Shown: positions 22,850 through 34,568 of the stretch, one piece after another | How the letters are laid out: the number at the start of each line of letters is the position of its first letter | Numbering within the stretch: the stretch's first letter is position 1 | Origin: Nymphaea colorata | Taxonomy: Eukaryota > Streptophyta > Magnoliopsida > Nymphaeales > Nymphaeaceae | Direction: 5' to 3' | Assembly (NCBI RefSeq): GCF_008831285.2 | Contig: NC_045143.1 | Span: forward strand, 20,980,854-21,044,853 | DNA: 64,000 bases | The notes under the pieces: generated by a model | The model's database searches: none | What the model saw: only the letters and a program-made list of their open reading frames with translations | Told to the model about the DNA's origin: nothing | Translations under genes and position numbers: made by a program

Positions 22850-24060
22850 ACCCCACATTCAAGTTTCGAGCGTGCGCGACGGATAGCGCAAACACATCCG
22901 ACATATTCTCCTCAACGTCAAATATAAGAAGGAGGTTACAAATGAATTGCCCTTCGTTGATGCACGTATAGGCAAAGTGTGCGCGACAGACAAGCGCAGG
23001 TCTTTGACAGATTCTGCTCACGTCAGAGATCGTTGGCTCCTTTCTGGCTTCCTCCATCCCCATTTTCAGTGGGACACGCGACCCGTCTCCCTCGCACCAT
23101 ACCTGCTCAGAGTCAGACGATGAACAACGCGCACGAGGCGCATGCTCGGTGATGCCGAACGAGGTGTCGAGGAGGGTGTACATGCACAACGAGGTTCGAG
23201 ACGGCAGAGTGCAGGGAGCAGCAGGTGGCTGTGAAGATCATTCCCAAACGCGAAGGTTCACGATTTGGGAGTGTAGAGGTTTTTGTTCAGGGCAACCGGG
23301 CGATGGTCGCGGACGGCAAATGGCAGGGCACCGCAAGCATCGCATGAGAGGGCGGCACTCAGAGTCGCCCTCTACCTTCCCGTCCCTCGACGGACAGGGG
23401 CGGAAATGGGCATAGTGGGGGTTGTAGTCCGACCAACATTCAGCCTTCAGCCGGTAACCAGAAAAGGTTTCTGGTCGGTCCACCGCATCTCCATTCTTGT
23501 TCTCTCTGTGAGAAGGTTACCTGACGCTTGACAGGGTCCACCCGGAGAAGCAGACGACAGGGGGAGACGTGGGCAGAAAATGGCTAGCAACTCCCTGCTA
23601 CTGTCCTCCTTTACTCTCCCTGCAGGTGAAAAGCAATATTGCCACCAGCCATGGGCGACCCAGCGTCCGGTGACAAATTCCGGTGGTCATCTATCCAGGT
23701 TGTGTTCGGCCCTCTCCCTTCTTTGTGTTTCTCTTGAACGAGATCCCAAACTCCTCAGGGTTCTTATAAGAAACTCATCCTCCCTTCGATGCTGTTCAGC
23801 AGACCCTTGATGCGCTCCTTGACATGGTTGGGAAGAACAACGGGTCTCCGATGTTTTTCATGGGAACTTACTAGTTTCCGGAAAACCAGCAATGAGGTTA
23901 ATCGGAAAGCTCCTGCGCCATCTCTATGAAGTCTGGAAGGTTATTTCAAATCACAAGTAGATCCCGTGGAGATTGACTCTAAAGATCAAGCTTGGATCAT
24001 CTGTAACCATGCTCAACATCAAGCTGAAGGAAAAAAAATAAATGATGAACTATCAGGTGA
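22850..24060 (+). other. GC-rich patch with unrecognised coding-like fragments
   Basis: Base composition rises sharply from 22850 to about 23830. Protein-like stretches on the + strand include EQQVAVKIIPKREGS (about 23213-23257) and FDAVQQTLDALLDMVGKNNG (about 23788-23847). Another, EGYFKSQVDPVEIDSKDQAW, is at about 23935-23995 and runs on in frame until a possible CAG|GTGAAA donor at 24058. They are in different frames, separated by stops, and match no family I can name. They could be exons of an unknown gene, a pseudogene, or chance. Confidence 0.25.
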
Positions 24061-24639
24061 AAATCGATTTTCTTTGATAATGGTTGATGATATGACACAT
24101 GCAACTTTGTTTGCTTTTCAACTTGTTTCTTTCCGTTAAATAAATTGGTTTTCTTGATGGAGAAACTTATGGCAAAAGTCCATCAGGATTGTTTTCATTG
24201 TACTTACCTTCTTTAAAACTACACATCGATTGCAGGATTCTTGGTATATTCTCACATGGCTTTGTGGATTAGGTGAACCTTCAATACAATTTTCTTGATC
24301 TACAATAAGCTGATCATGATTCCACAATTTTATCTGCTTTCAAAATCTCATCATGAAGGATCTGAGATATTTCCCTTGGTTAAGTTTTGCATGGTTATAG
24401 TAATATATGCATTGCACGTAGAAGCATTGATATGTGAAATAAAAAAACACTGGTGCTAGTAGTGTGATTGTGATCTGTTCCTCCGTAGCATCATTAAAGA
24501 TAATTTTCGCTGATCATTGGTATGTGAATAGGAACTCACTAATGCAAGTAGTGTGATCTTGATCATGATCATGCAGAAAATTGATAAAGAGTAGATCAGC
24601 AAGACGAGAATTTAGGGATATCCAAAATAAGAATGTGCT

Positions 24640-24770
24640 GAAAATCAAGGAAATCGTTGAAGACATTGAGGATGAGAATGCACTCAATGGAAAGACAAAA
24701 ATCAAGGAACCGTTGAGGAAGAGGAAGACGTTGATGATGAAAACTCAGAAAGGCAAAAATCAAAGAACTG
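24640..24770 (+). repeat. Degenerate ~57-bp tandem repeat, charged
   Basis: Two imperfect copies begin AAAATCAAGGAA (about 24640 and 24698) and a third starts AAAATCAAAGAAC. They code for acidic and lysine-rich stretches (VEDIEDEN, VDDEN) in different frames. The frame through it has no ATG, so I do not call a gene. Confidence 0.4.
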
Positions 24771-24859
24771 TTTTCTAGATAATGAATATCTTGTAACAGC
24801 TCCTTAAAATAAAGAGTTATCTCAGCTATAATGCCTATATAAGAGATTGGCATACTTTA

Positions 24860-26125
24860 ACAATTTTAAGGCCGATGGCCTTCGGTGGGTAAAGAAGATA
24901 CGCTCCACGTTAATCCCTAAGCTCTTTTCTGTTATTGTTTTATGTTTTTCAACAAAAATACCCCTTTGTTATGGCTGGAAGAAGACCTGGCGATGCTGAA
25001 ATAGTTTATACATCAACAAAGGCTGAACGTTGGCTCAATTTGAATTGGAGGTAATCTGTCTCTCTCTCTCTTTCTCTGACACACACACACACACACACAT
25101 ATATAAAACACGTTCACACACAACTCTGCCAGATAAAAAGTAAAAAACTATCACTAAAAAAGTCGCCCCAAGAGCAAATGAATGCAAAATTGATTCTTGC
25201 TCTGCACCTTCAACTAGTTGTCAGCTTACTCATGATAGTCTAAGTCAGGTAGCCAATTTTGATGCTATATTTGTGAGGTGAATTTGATGGAGGATCTCAG
25301 ATTGGCAATTTATTGTTTTGTCCTTCCTACTATTTTGTGTTATCGTTGGGGCATGACTTTGAGTTGGTAGGAAACATGACTTTGCACAAGTTTTGTTGGT
25401 GCTATTCAGTAAGAACTCATTCTGATAACCAAACAAACACTTTGTCATGCATGATTTTGTTATTTGTTCAGGCATAAGACTGAGAAGGGTCAAGAACTTG
25501 AGGTGCTGGAAGAAGCAAGTGCTAAGGATGTGAATTCCATTTATTAAATAGACATGCTTCTGGCCATTTACTTAGAAAGTCTGTCAATGTCTACCGAATG
25601 GTTTTTTTTGAGAAGCTGCATACAGGTGGACCTCTCAGTAATCCTGTTAGAGATTTTTTATTGAGACAAGCTGTGTCAATCCAAAGTTATCTACTCACAC
25701 ACTGCATCATTCTTGGATTGTAAAAATGAAGTTCAAAATGCGTTAACAGTTTTATGGTATGTTATGAACTTACTTTCATCATGTTAGTTATGTATAAGTA
25801 CATATGTTAGTGGCCCAAAGATTAAGTTCCTTCAATTGTTCAAGTCATCTTTTGTATTATCCTATATGCTTGTGCATAATTTTGGACCTTTGAAAAGTTG
25901 ATTTGAAGAAATTTACTTCAAATAATATTTGATTTGAAGATCAAATGCTTGAAACTTGAATTCTAAAAGAGGCTGTTGAGCCTTACTTTAGAGGATTTTT
26001 GACTGGGAAAATTAAAGTTTTGCCAAAACTTGAATTGACTTGGAAAATTTGAGGTAATTTTGTCTTTTGTTAGTGCTTCCTCTTGGAATCTAAGCAGGGT
26101 TTAAAATTTTACCACACCACGACTT
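24860..26125. other. Intergenic, no gene seen
   Basis: AT-rich sequence with short CT and CA microsatellites at about 25062-25100. No recognisable coding or mobile-element signature. Confidence 0.6.
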
Positions 26126-26727
26126 CAATCATGGATGTCGTTTAGAGACGATCTACTTAAATTCACTAAAGGGTGTGCATGAGTATTATTCATGACAACC
26201 ATGAGTGCTTATGTGTATGCATGGATGCCATTTCTGTATGCATTTGTTCATGCTTCTCTCATCTCTAAACATGTATAATCCATTCATGAATTCACCATAC
26301 ATCATAAACATATGAGGGAGAGGGGGGGGGGAGGGCTGCTTGGAATATGGATCGTCCTTAAATTGCTTCTTGATATTGAGCATCAAGGGCTAATTTTTTT
26401 TGGTGATCGATCCTTTACCTTGGATCAATCATGGATGTGGTTTAGAGACGATCTACTTAAATTCACTAAAGGGTGTGCATGAGTGTCATTCATGACAACC
26501 ATGAGCGCGTATGTGTATGCATGGATGCAATTTCTGTATGCATTTGTTCATGCTTCTCTCCTTTCTAAACATGTATAATCCATTCATGCATTCACCATAC
26601 ATCATAAACAAATGAGAGGAGGGAGGAGGGCTGCTTGGAATATGGGTCGTTCCTTAAATTGCTTCTTGATATTGAGCATCAAGGGCTGAATTTTTTTTGG
26701 TGACGGATCCTTTTAGCTTGGATCAAT
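26126..26727 (+). repeat. 300-bp tandem duplication, two copies
   Basis: Copy 1 is 26126-26425 and copy 2 is 26426-26727, both starting CAATCATGGATGT. They differ by scattered substitutions and small indels in the purine run (26315-26335 versus about 26613-26630). No coding content was recognised. Confidence 0.92.
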
Positions 26728-27269
26728 TATCTAGAAACTTGTTTTTATAAAAGCTGATTTTCGAGAACTTCTCAAAAACTTGAATTCATTTCAGGAGTCA
26801 AAATTGATTTGAAAACCAAACACTTGATCTTGGGATCCTGTTTCTTTGTAAACTTGTGAAATGCTTGGCTTGTAGTGGGCTTGAGAGCTTAGCAAGTTTA
26901 ATTTTAGAAAGCTGATTCGTTGCATTCATGAAACTTTCTAATTCTTGGTTTTGCCAAGCTTTTCATGAATGGTTAATCTCATGAAAACTTTCAAGTTTTC
27001 CATTTTGTAAGTTCTTGGTTTGAGAAATCATAAAGTAGGGATTTTATGAACTCTTGATCTTTCTGAGTTTAGTTAAAGCTTAAAACCCTCATGCTTGCTT
27101 TGTAAGTCCTTGATCTAAACAAGTTTCATAAAAACTCCAAAATCTTGGTTTGGCTAATGTTTCAGATGGGTTTCTATGAAAACTTACGAATGCATGATCT
27201 TGGAACTCCATGATTTTGCGGATTCTTGATGGAAATTATCAAAATCTTAGAGAAAATTTGCTATGAATT

Positions 27270-27447
27270 CATCATTATAAAAGAAAAATATTTAGAGCTT
27301 CGTTTGAAGAACTATATCATGATAGGATGGAGACTATGCTTACCTTGCTCAGTTCTTTCATCATTATAAAAGAAAAATATTTAGAGCTTCATTTGAAGAA
27401 CTATATCATGATAGGATGGAGACTATGCTTACCTTGCTCAGTTCTTT
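27270..27447 (+). repeat. 89-bp tandem duplication, two copies
   Basis: Copies 27270-27358 and 27359-27447 are almost identical, differing at one position (CGTTTG versus CATTTG). This points to a recent event. The surrounding 26728-28287 shows no gene. Confidence 0.92.
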
Positions 27448-28287
27448 CACCTAGGAAGAGGACTGATGTTTCTTCAAGAACACCTTGACCAAGATCTCTA
27501 AAGCTCCACTTTGGGATGGTGTTGAAGGAAGGAAAAGAGAGTGAGCTATGGTTTGCAAGGTGACCTCTTTGAGGGCTGCAAAGGGGTTGGCGTGCGGTTT
27601 AGAAAAGAAATGATTTCTCCAACCAATAGAGGTTGGAGAATTGTCATAGAACTAGGTGCCCAATGGCACCCATGAAGAACATTTCTTCTACAAAAGAAAT
27701 GATTCTCTTAAATTTGCTAGAAAAAAGCAATGATGGATTTTTAGTAAATTCCATTAGTTAAAAATCTAATACTATGGGTTAGGGTTTTTTTTGAAAAATT
27801 TTAATTTTGCTCATGCTGGTTATATCATTTATCATTTAATACTTTCAGTTATTTTAACAGTAGGGAAATGGTTTGTATAGGAAATGGAAAACCATTTGTA
27901 CTCATAATTAACAATCTTCAAATAGAAACTTGCTTGAAATTGAATCAAATTTGGTGAAACCAATCAACAAAATTAGGCTGACCAAGAACCTAACCAGCTC
28001 AACTGTAATCCCCATGTGGGTCTAGAATTTTATGATAAGCAAAAGACAGCCTTGCTTTACCTTGGTTCGATGTGGACATTCTTGTGAGAGTCGATTCAAG
28101 AGTGGATTTAAAAAATTATTAGTCCTAAACCTGGACAGGAAAATGACTTACTTCATGCTCGAAACCATGTATTATATAAGTCAGATCTAACTGGGCCAAA
28201 ATTGGTATAGGATATAGTAATTCTCAACTGAATTACAGTTAACCCCAACTAAACAAAGGTAATACTTCCAAACTTCATGATAACTTT

Positions 28288-28574
28288 TGAGAAAGTAAAA
28301 GGAAGACAATGCACATAGATTTACATGGTTCGGATCTGTCGATCCTACATCCACGATAAGAACATCACGCTCCTTGCTCTATTTTCTCTCTTGTCTTCTT
28401 TATAGATTACAATGAAAATATGTAGCGTTGAAGGAAGACCAACAAGGAAAGTGTTTCCTCAATGGCACTCAAACGACTACAAGAGGAATATATGGCAATA
28501 AGAGCCAACATTAACAAGGTAAGAAAATATTGCCAATTTCATTGGCGTGATGTTCAAACGTCGACTTCTCATCA
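28288..28574 (-). repeat. 3' LTR of the minus-strand copia element
   Basis: The LTR begins TGATGAGAAGTCGACG on the - strand and matches the second LTR along its whole length. It differs by a 4-bp indel near one end and lacks an 11-bp tandem duplication (CGTTTCCTCAA) present in the other copy. Confidence 0.92.
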
Positions 28575-28592
28575 CTCCCCTTCAAGTGGGGC
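28575..28592 (-). other. Polypurine tract
   Basis: Read on the - strand, TTGAAGGGGAG ends immediately before the TG of the 3' LTR, the position where plus-strand DNA synthesis is primed in copia elements. Confidence 0.8.
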
Positions 28593-31500
28593 TTACAAGT
28601 CATGGCAGCCCCACTTGTTAATGGCTTCATTTAACTCTTTTCTCGATATTGCTTTGGTGAATTCATCTGCAAGTTGTTGTGAAGTTGGTGTGAAGGGAGT
28701 AGTGATTTTGCCATTCTGGACCTTTTCTCGTATGAAGTGACAGTCAATTTCTATATGTTTTGTCCTTTCATGGAACACTGCATTTGCTGCGATATGTATG
28801 ACAGCTTGATTATCACAATGCATTGGTGTGGAAGAACTGAATTCTAAGTCTATTTCAGATAAAAGAGTACGAATCCAAGTAATTTCACTGGCTGTGGTGG
28901 CCATTGCCCTGTATTCTGCTTCTGCATTGGACCTAGAAGTGACTCGTTGTTTCTTACTTCGCCAAGATACTAAGTTATCGCCTACATAAATACAATATCC
29001 AGTAGTGGATTTACGATCCATGCTTCCTCCCCAATCTGCATCAGAATATGCTCTAATGTTGACATGACCATTTCATTTATATAATAACCATTGGCCAAGA
29101 GATTTCTTCAAATATTTGAGAATCCGTTCAACCCAATGTTCCTGAGTCTGATCATGCATATGTTGACTAATAAGATTTACTGCATAGGTGATGTCGGGTC
29201 TTGTAACTGTGAGATATATAAGTCTTCCTACCAGTCGTCGATATCTTGAAATTTCTAGAGTTTCCTGTTTCTCAGTAATGGCTTCTTTGTTGTTGATGAC
29301 CACCGGTGTATCTACAGGACGACATCCAAGTTTTCTAGTTTCTTTGAGTAGATCATTGACATATTTTCTTTGTGACATAAATAGTCATTTCCTTGACTGA
29401 GCAATTTCTATTCCCAAAAAGTATTTTAACTTTCCCAAATCTTTTATGTCGAAGGCCTTTTGAAGTAGTGCTTTTGCATCATTGATCTTGGGACTGTTGC
29501 TTCCTGTGATGATTATGTCATCCACATAGATAAGAACCAACGTAATATCGCTGTCTTTCTTGCTGATAAACAACGAACTGCCGACTTTATTCTTGTAGAA
29601 TCCATATTGTTCAAGAGCTTTGCTCAATTTGAAGTGCCACGCTCGAGGAGATTGTTTAAGTCCATATATCGATTTTCGCAGCTTACATACTGATGTAGAC
29701 TTTTCATGAGTCCATCCAGGAGGTAGCTTCATATATACTTCTTTTTGTAAGTCTTCCTGCAAGAAAGCATTTTTTACATCTAATTGAAATAGTGGTCAAT
29801 CATTGTTGTAAGCGATCGAGAGCAATATTCGAACAATATTCATTTTGGCTGTGGTGGCCATTGCCCTGTTTGAGTATATCCTTTTGCGACCAGCTTGGCC
29901 TTGTATCTTTCCACTGTTCCATCACTGTTGTATTTGATTTTAAAAACTCATCTGCAGCCAACCGCACGTTTTCCTTCAGGCAATTGAGTAATCTCCCATG
30001 TTTGATTTTTGTTTAAGGCATCAAGCTCTTCCTGCATAGCTTTGATCCAAACTGGATTTTCTTTGGCCTCCTCATAAGATCTTGGTTCTATTTTTCTTTC
30101 TATGATAGCCAAAAAGGCAGAGTGTTTTTCAGAGAAATTTTTGAACGTCACACGATTTTCAATAGGATGCATAACTGCCTTATATGTCACATAATCTTTC
30201 AAGTGTCCAGGAGGTTGAATGGTTCTTTGTGATCTTCTAGGCTCGGTGATTTCAGTTGTGCCCCTTTCAACTTCATGAGTTCCCATGTTTTCGATCAACG
30301 TCTGTACTTGAGCTTCTTCTGATGCATTGTGATTACCTTGTTGGTGGAAATGACAACTAAATCATCATATATGCTAATGTTGGGCAAAGTAGTCTCCCCC
30401 TGTCGTCTTTCTTGATGATGGTGATTTTTGAAATATTACATTGACTCATCAAATTTGACGTCTCTAGAGATATACATGCGCTGGTCATAAGGGTTGTAGC
30501 ATCTATATCCTTTTTTGTTGACTGAATATCCCATAAACACACACTTGCGAGCTTTGGGACTAAGTTTGTCTCGTTCAGTTTTGTCGATCATAACATACAC
30601 AATGCTCCCGAACAATTTCAAGTGATTGATACTGATCTTGCGTCCTGTAAGGATGTGAAGATGTGATTTTCCTCTTAGTCTGCAGCTAGGAGTTCGGTTA
30701 ATTAGGTAGCAAGCAGTCATAATCGCCTCGCTCCAAAATTGTTTAGGCATACAAGACTGAAAAAGTAAGGAACGTGTAATTTCAAGAATATGATGGTTTT
30801 TCCTTTCGACTACTCCATTTTGTTGCGGAGTTTTTACACATGAATATTGATGCATCATGCCACTCATATTTTCAAAATTTCAAAAGAACTGTTTTTAAAC
30901 TCAGTCTCATTGTCAGTTCTTAGGGTCTTAATACCAACTTTGTATTGAGTTCGCACCATATTATAGTAAATCACAAATTTTTCAAAACCTTGATCCTTGG
31001 AATTGAGAAGATATAACCAAGTTACCTTAGAGAAATCATCAATAAACGATAAATAATATTTAAAACCATTATAAGATGTTACTGGGGCAGAACCCCAAAC
31101 ATCAGCATGCACCAATTCAAACGGTTCATTAGCAACAGTTTCAGACAAACCAAAAGAAGGACGAGTCATTTTAGCATATTGACAAATTTCACACACATGT
31201 AAATCAAAAGTTTCATGAGGAAAAAATAACGACAAAATTCTACTAGACGGGTGGCCAAGTCTACAATGCCATAAATGAGAATCAAATCCCGAGCTAGCAG
31301 TCATAGCAACATTATTATTTTGATTGATCACATACACTCCATTTTCTTCTTTTCCTTCACCAATCGTCATCTTTGTCACTGAAAGATTACATTGATAGGA
31401 GAAAAAATAACATTGCAATTTAGATCATGCGTAATCTTAGAAACAAAGAGAAGATTGGATGCAAGATTAGGCATATAAAGAGTTTTCAATTCCTTTTCAA

Positions 31501-31758
31501 AAAAACTTGCTTTCCCTACTCCAACAACTTTAATGGAAGTGCCATCAGATATAGGCACAGTCCTTTTTTCACTTCTATTTTCTATCTTTCAAGTTATTAT
31601 GAAAAAAGACATATGTTCAGATGCACCTGAATCCATGATCCAAGAGTAATTTCTAGTAAGAGAAGGGTCTGAATTTGTACCTGGCTGATTTCTAAGTGAA
31701 GTGAACGCTGATGCAGCAATTACCATATTGGAGTGTTTCTGGCCATTTAGATTTTTAA
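28593..31758 (-). pseudogene. Copia pol: protease, integrase, RT, RNase H, broken
   Basis: The protease shows WIMDSGASEHM (DSGA at about 31623-31633). GAG-pre-integrase and the integrase zinc-binding part read LWHCRLGHPS and CEICQYAK. The integrase core has HADVWG, LRTDNETEF and QQNGVVERK. RT spans about 30050-29100 with YVDD at 29517-29528 and GLKQSPRAW. RNase H spans about 29060-28600 with YSDADWGG, EAEYRAM and ERTKHIEIDCHF, ending at the stop at 28593. Breaks include stops near 31559, 31376, 29948, 29385 and 29073 and a frameshift near 30864. A 24-bp piece of RNase H sequence replaces the usual RT segment after AKGYTQT at 29846-29869. Not functional. Confidence 0.92.
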
Positions 31759-32751
31759 TCATCTTTGCGATAGGAGCAAGAGTAGAGTAATTTCACCTTC
31801 GTCGGATTGGACCAACTGTGCCTGCGGTTTATACTGTTGTTTTAGATGATCTCCATTGTTGGTAGGTTTGCCATGTAAATTCCAGCATTTTTCTCGAATA
31901 TGCCCTTCTTTTTTGCAGTATGTGCACACTGGTCGTTTGCCTCTATTTCTGAATGACGGCTGAACCTCCATTTTTTCTTCATATTTCTTGCTGACCGAGA
32001 CATTAAAAACTGCTTTTTCAATGTTTTCACCACTAGTTTTAGTATCAATAAAGTCACTGGTCTTCATAATCTTCATTCTTTTGTCTTCTCGTAAGAGGGT
32101 GTTACACACCATATCTAAAGACGGCAGATCAGAAGTCATTAATATTTGGCTTCTTGCTTGTTCGTAATCTTCACCTAAACCAGCCAATAGTTTGAAGGTT
32201 CTTTCTTGATCTCACTGCCTCTTAATGCGAGCAAGGTCGGTTGAGAGTGGACAATGAGAGTCCATCTCATTCCACTTCCCTTTGAGCATAACAATATAGT
32301 CACTCAAGGTCATATGACCTTTCTTCAACTCATAAATTTCATGGGAGAGTTGATACATGCATGTCGTACTATATTTTTCACTATATAATTCTTTGGCAGC
32401 ATTCCATATTTCCTCGGCAGTTTCGAAGTAATAAAAACTCTCAGCGATTTTAGCATCCATAGAATTCAGCAACCAAGACATGACCATATGATTACCGGAC
32501 TCCCACTCATCATAGTTCGGGTCGTCAATGGCTGGTTTAGATTTTTTTCCATTAACGAACCCAAGTTTACATTTCCCACTTAATAACAGAGTAGCATCTT
32601 TGGACCAAGACATGTAATTTAAGCAATTCAATGGAACATTTGTAATTTTGAGAATGGTGGTACCTGTCTCCACGACAATTTGTTGCTGTGTAGAAGACCC
32701 ACTAGTCGAGTTCAACCTATGAGCATCACTGGTTCCTCCATTAGTGCCCAT
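31759..32751 (-). pseudogene. Copia gag with zinc knuckle, one in-frame stop
   Basis: Gag packages the element RNA into virus-like particles. The natural start is ATG 32751 (MGTNGGTSDAH); the frame is open further upstream but without ATG. The UBN2/retrotran-gag region contains YMSWSKDATLLLSGK and DEWESGNHMVMSWLLNSMD. A TGA at 32212-32214 interrupts the frame, which then resumes unchanged (LLAGLGEDYEQARSQIL). The CCHC knuckle CTYCKKEGHIREKC is near the end. Apart from that stop it is complete. Confidence 0.88.
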
Positions 32752-32919
32752 TGATAAAAAATAAAACACGAACGCACTTGTTTTCTGCCGATAAAGGGAC
32801 CGATCAGGAGACTGCACGCAGAGACAATCTAAACTTGTTTTCTGCAACTTGTTTAGTGTAGTAGGAGAGGCAGTCTGAACTCAGGTGATTTCAGCCTGCT
32901 TCAGTCATCAATCTGGTCG

Positions 32920-33600
32920 ATTTTGGAGGCGTTGGATGTGCAACAGAGAGGCAATTCTCCCTGCTAAATCTCAAAAAGAAAGATGGCTCATAGAGATAAC
33001 GCCGGTTGATAGAACAGAGACGAAGTCCAGTGATGTCCTGTTTTGCAGCAAAAGAGGCAGTCGAAAATTTGATGATTCTGGCCAACTCTGGCCACCAAAT
33101 TGGACGAGATTAGAGGCCTTGGATCTGCAACAGATATGTGGTCCTTCCTGTAAAATCTCAGGCTGAGAGATTGACTGTGGAGAAAACTCTGGTCGATGGA
33201 ATGCAAGGGCGACAAGCACGTCTACCCTGTTTTGTAGCAAAAGAGGCGGCCGGAAATTTGATGATTCCGGCCAACTCCGGCCACCAAATTGGTCAAGCTC
33301 AGAGGCGTTGGATCCGCAACAGATAGGCGGTCCTTCCTGTAAAATCTCAAGCTGATAGATTGATTGTGGAGAAAACGCTGGTCGATTGAATGAAAGGGCG
33401 ACAAGCACGTTGTGCCCTATTTTGCAGCAAAAGTGGCGGTCAGAAATTTGATGATTCCGGTCGTCACCAAATTGGTCGATGTCAGAGGCGTTGGATCCGC
33501 AACAGATAGGCAGTCCTTCCTGCAAAATTTCAGGCTGGAAGATTGATTGTGGAGATAACGCCCGTCGATGGAATGAAAGGGCGACAAGCACGTTGTTGCC
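32920..33600 (-). repeat. Tandem repeats (~183-191 bp) in the copia 5' leader
   Basis: Three full copies and a diverged partial copy lie between the primer binding site and gag. The marker GCGACAAG recurs at 33209, 33398 and 33581, periods of 189 and 183 bp, both multiples of three. The - strand frame therefore stays open across the copies for at least 218 codons (33627-32971), with recurring VLVALSFHRP, SPQSI and EILQEGPPICCGSNAS. It has no ATG. Its phase is the same as gag. Confidence 0.85.
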
Positions 33601-33812
33601 CTGTTTTTCTTTTACGATGATGCCCAAAAAAAACGAGCATTCTCCTTGATGCTCCAGAAATTGTGTAAATACTTTGGAGAGATCTTCAGATACTCAAGAG
33701 TCAGTTCCAACATCTGCTCAACATCTTTAAGAATAAATTTTGACAACGCCAGCATAAGTTGTTCTCGTGAATGGATGGAGAACTTCCTCTGTTTCACCAC
33801 GGATTCAAAACA

Positions 33813-33824
33813 GCTCTGATACCA
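33813..33824 (-). other. Primer binding site for initiator Met-tRNA
   Basis: TGGTATCAGAGC on the - strand directly follows the 5' LTR end (TTTTACTCA). It is the standard plant LTR-retrotransposon site complementary to the 3' end of tRNA-iMet, and it fixes the LTR border at 33825. Confidence 0.93.
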
Positions 33825-34118
33825 TGAGTAAAAGGAAGACAATGCACACAGATTTACGTGGTTCGGATCTGTCGATCCTACATCCACGATAAGAACATCA
33901 CGCTCCTTGCTCTATTTTCTCTCTTGTCTTCCTTACAGATTACAATGAAAATATGCAGCGTTGAAGGAAGACCAACAAGGAAAGCGTTTCCTCAACGTTT
34001 CCTCAATGTCACTCAAACTGCTACAAGAGGAATATATGGCAATAAGAGCAAACATTAACAAGGTAAGAAAATATTGCCAATTTCATTGGCGTGATGTTCA
34101 AACGTCGACTTCTCATCA
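33825..34118 (-). repeat. 5' LTR of the minus-strand copia element
   Basis: Starts TGATGAGAAGTCG and ends ACTCA on the - strand. Compared with the 3' LTR, most differences are C/T or G/A transitions, with the 3' LTR carrying the T or A, as expected from methylation-driven decay. Confidence 0.92.
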
Positions 34119-34143
34119 CTTCACATGAAATAAATGTTTAGAT

Positions 34144-34568
34144 TAGGGATATCAATGGATCATATTTGAATTGGAAATCCAACCAAAAGTGCTTCAAAAA
34201 ACGTTGGATATGAAAAAAAAAGATTTAGCATCTAAAGTAATAAAATATATCAGATTTATTTTTAAATAAATTGCCAATTGGATCTGGATTCAGGTCCAAA
34301 TTCGGATTTAGTTTTAAATAAATATCTTATATTCAATATGCAATACAATTTCAAAGTCAGATTGTAATATATAATAACGTGGATTAGATGCAGTTGTACA
34401 TTTCTTTATATTTGGTTATGAATCTAAAAGTCACGTTTTGGATTTCGAACTTAAATTTGAATTTGGATATGCTACAGAATTTTCTTCATTTTCATTCAAA
34501 TCTGAATATACAAACATCCAACAAATTGGATATAATGAAGGCTATATCTGATCCATTGACATCCCATT
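34144..34568. repeat. MITE-like element with TAGGGAT-type inverted ends
   Basis: The left end TAGGGATATCAATGGATCA (34144-34162) pairs with the right end (reverse complement TGGGATGTCAATGGATCA), about 16 of 18 positions. The interior is AT-rich with repeated GAATCTGAATTTG-like words. No transposase and no clean target duplication. Confidence 0.5.

Larger units (their letters stand above)
28288..34118 (-). mobile_element. Ty1/copia LTR retrotransposon, structurally complete, decayed
   Basis: On the - strand the element reads 5' LTR (33825-34118), primer binding site, repeat leader, gag, protease, integrase, RT, RNase H, polypurine tract and 3' LTR (28288-28574). By hand count the LTRs differ by about ten substitutions and a few small indels, roughly 3-4 percent, so insertion is fairly recent. 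The coding frame is nevertheless interrupted several times. A clean 5-bp target duplication is not evident (ACTTT versus CTTCA, or ACTTC if the end is moved). Confidence 0.93.

Noticed and set aside
23213-23257. VAVK motif suggesting a protein kinase
   Set aside because: No glycine loop before it and no HRD or DFG after it; a single short motif is not enough.
32920-33600. CRISPR-like repeat array
   Set aside because: Units are about 185 bp and contiguous with no spacers, inside a plant retrotransposon leader.
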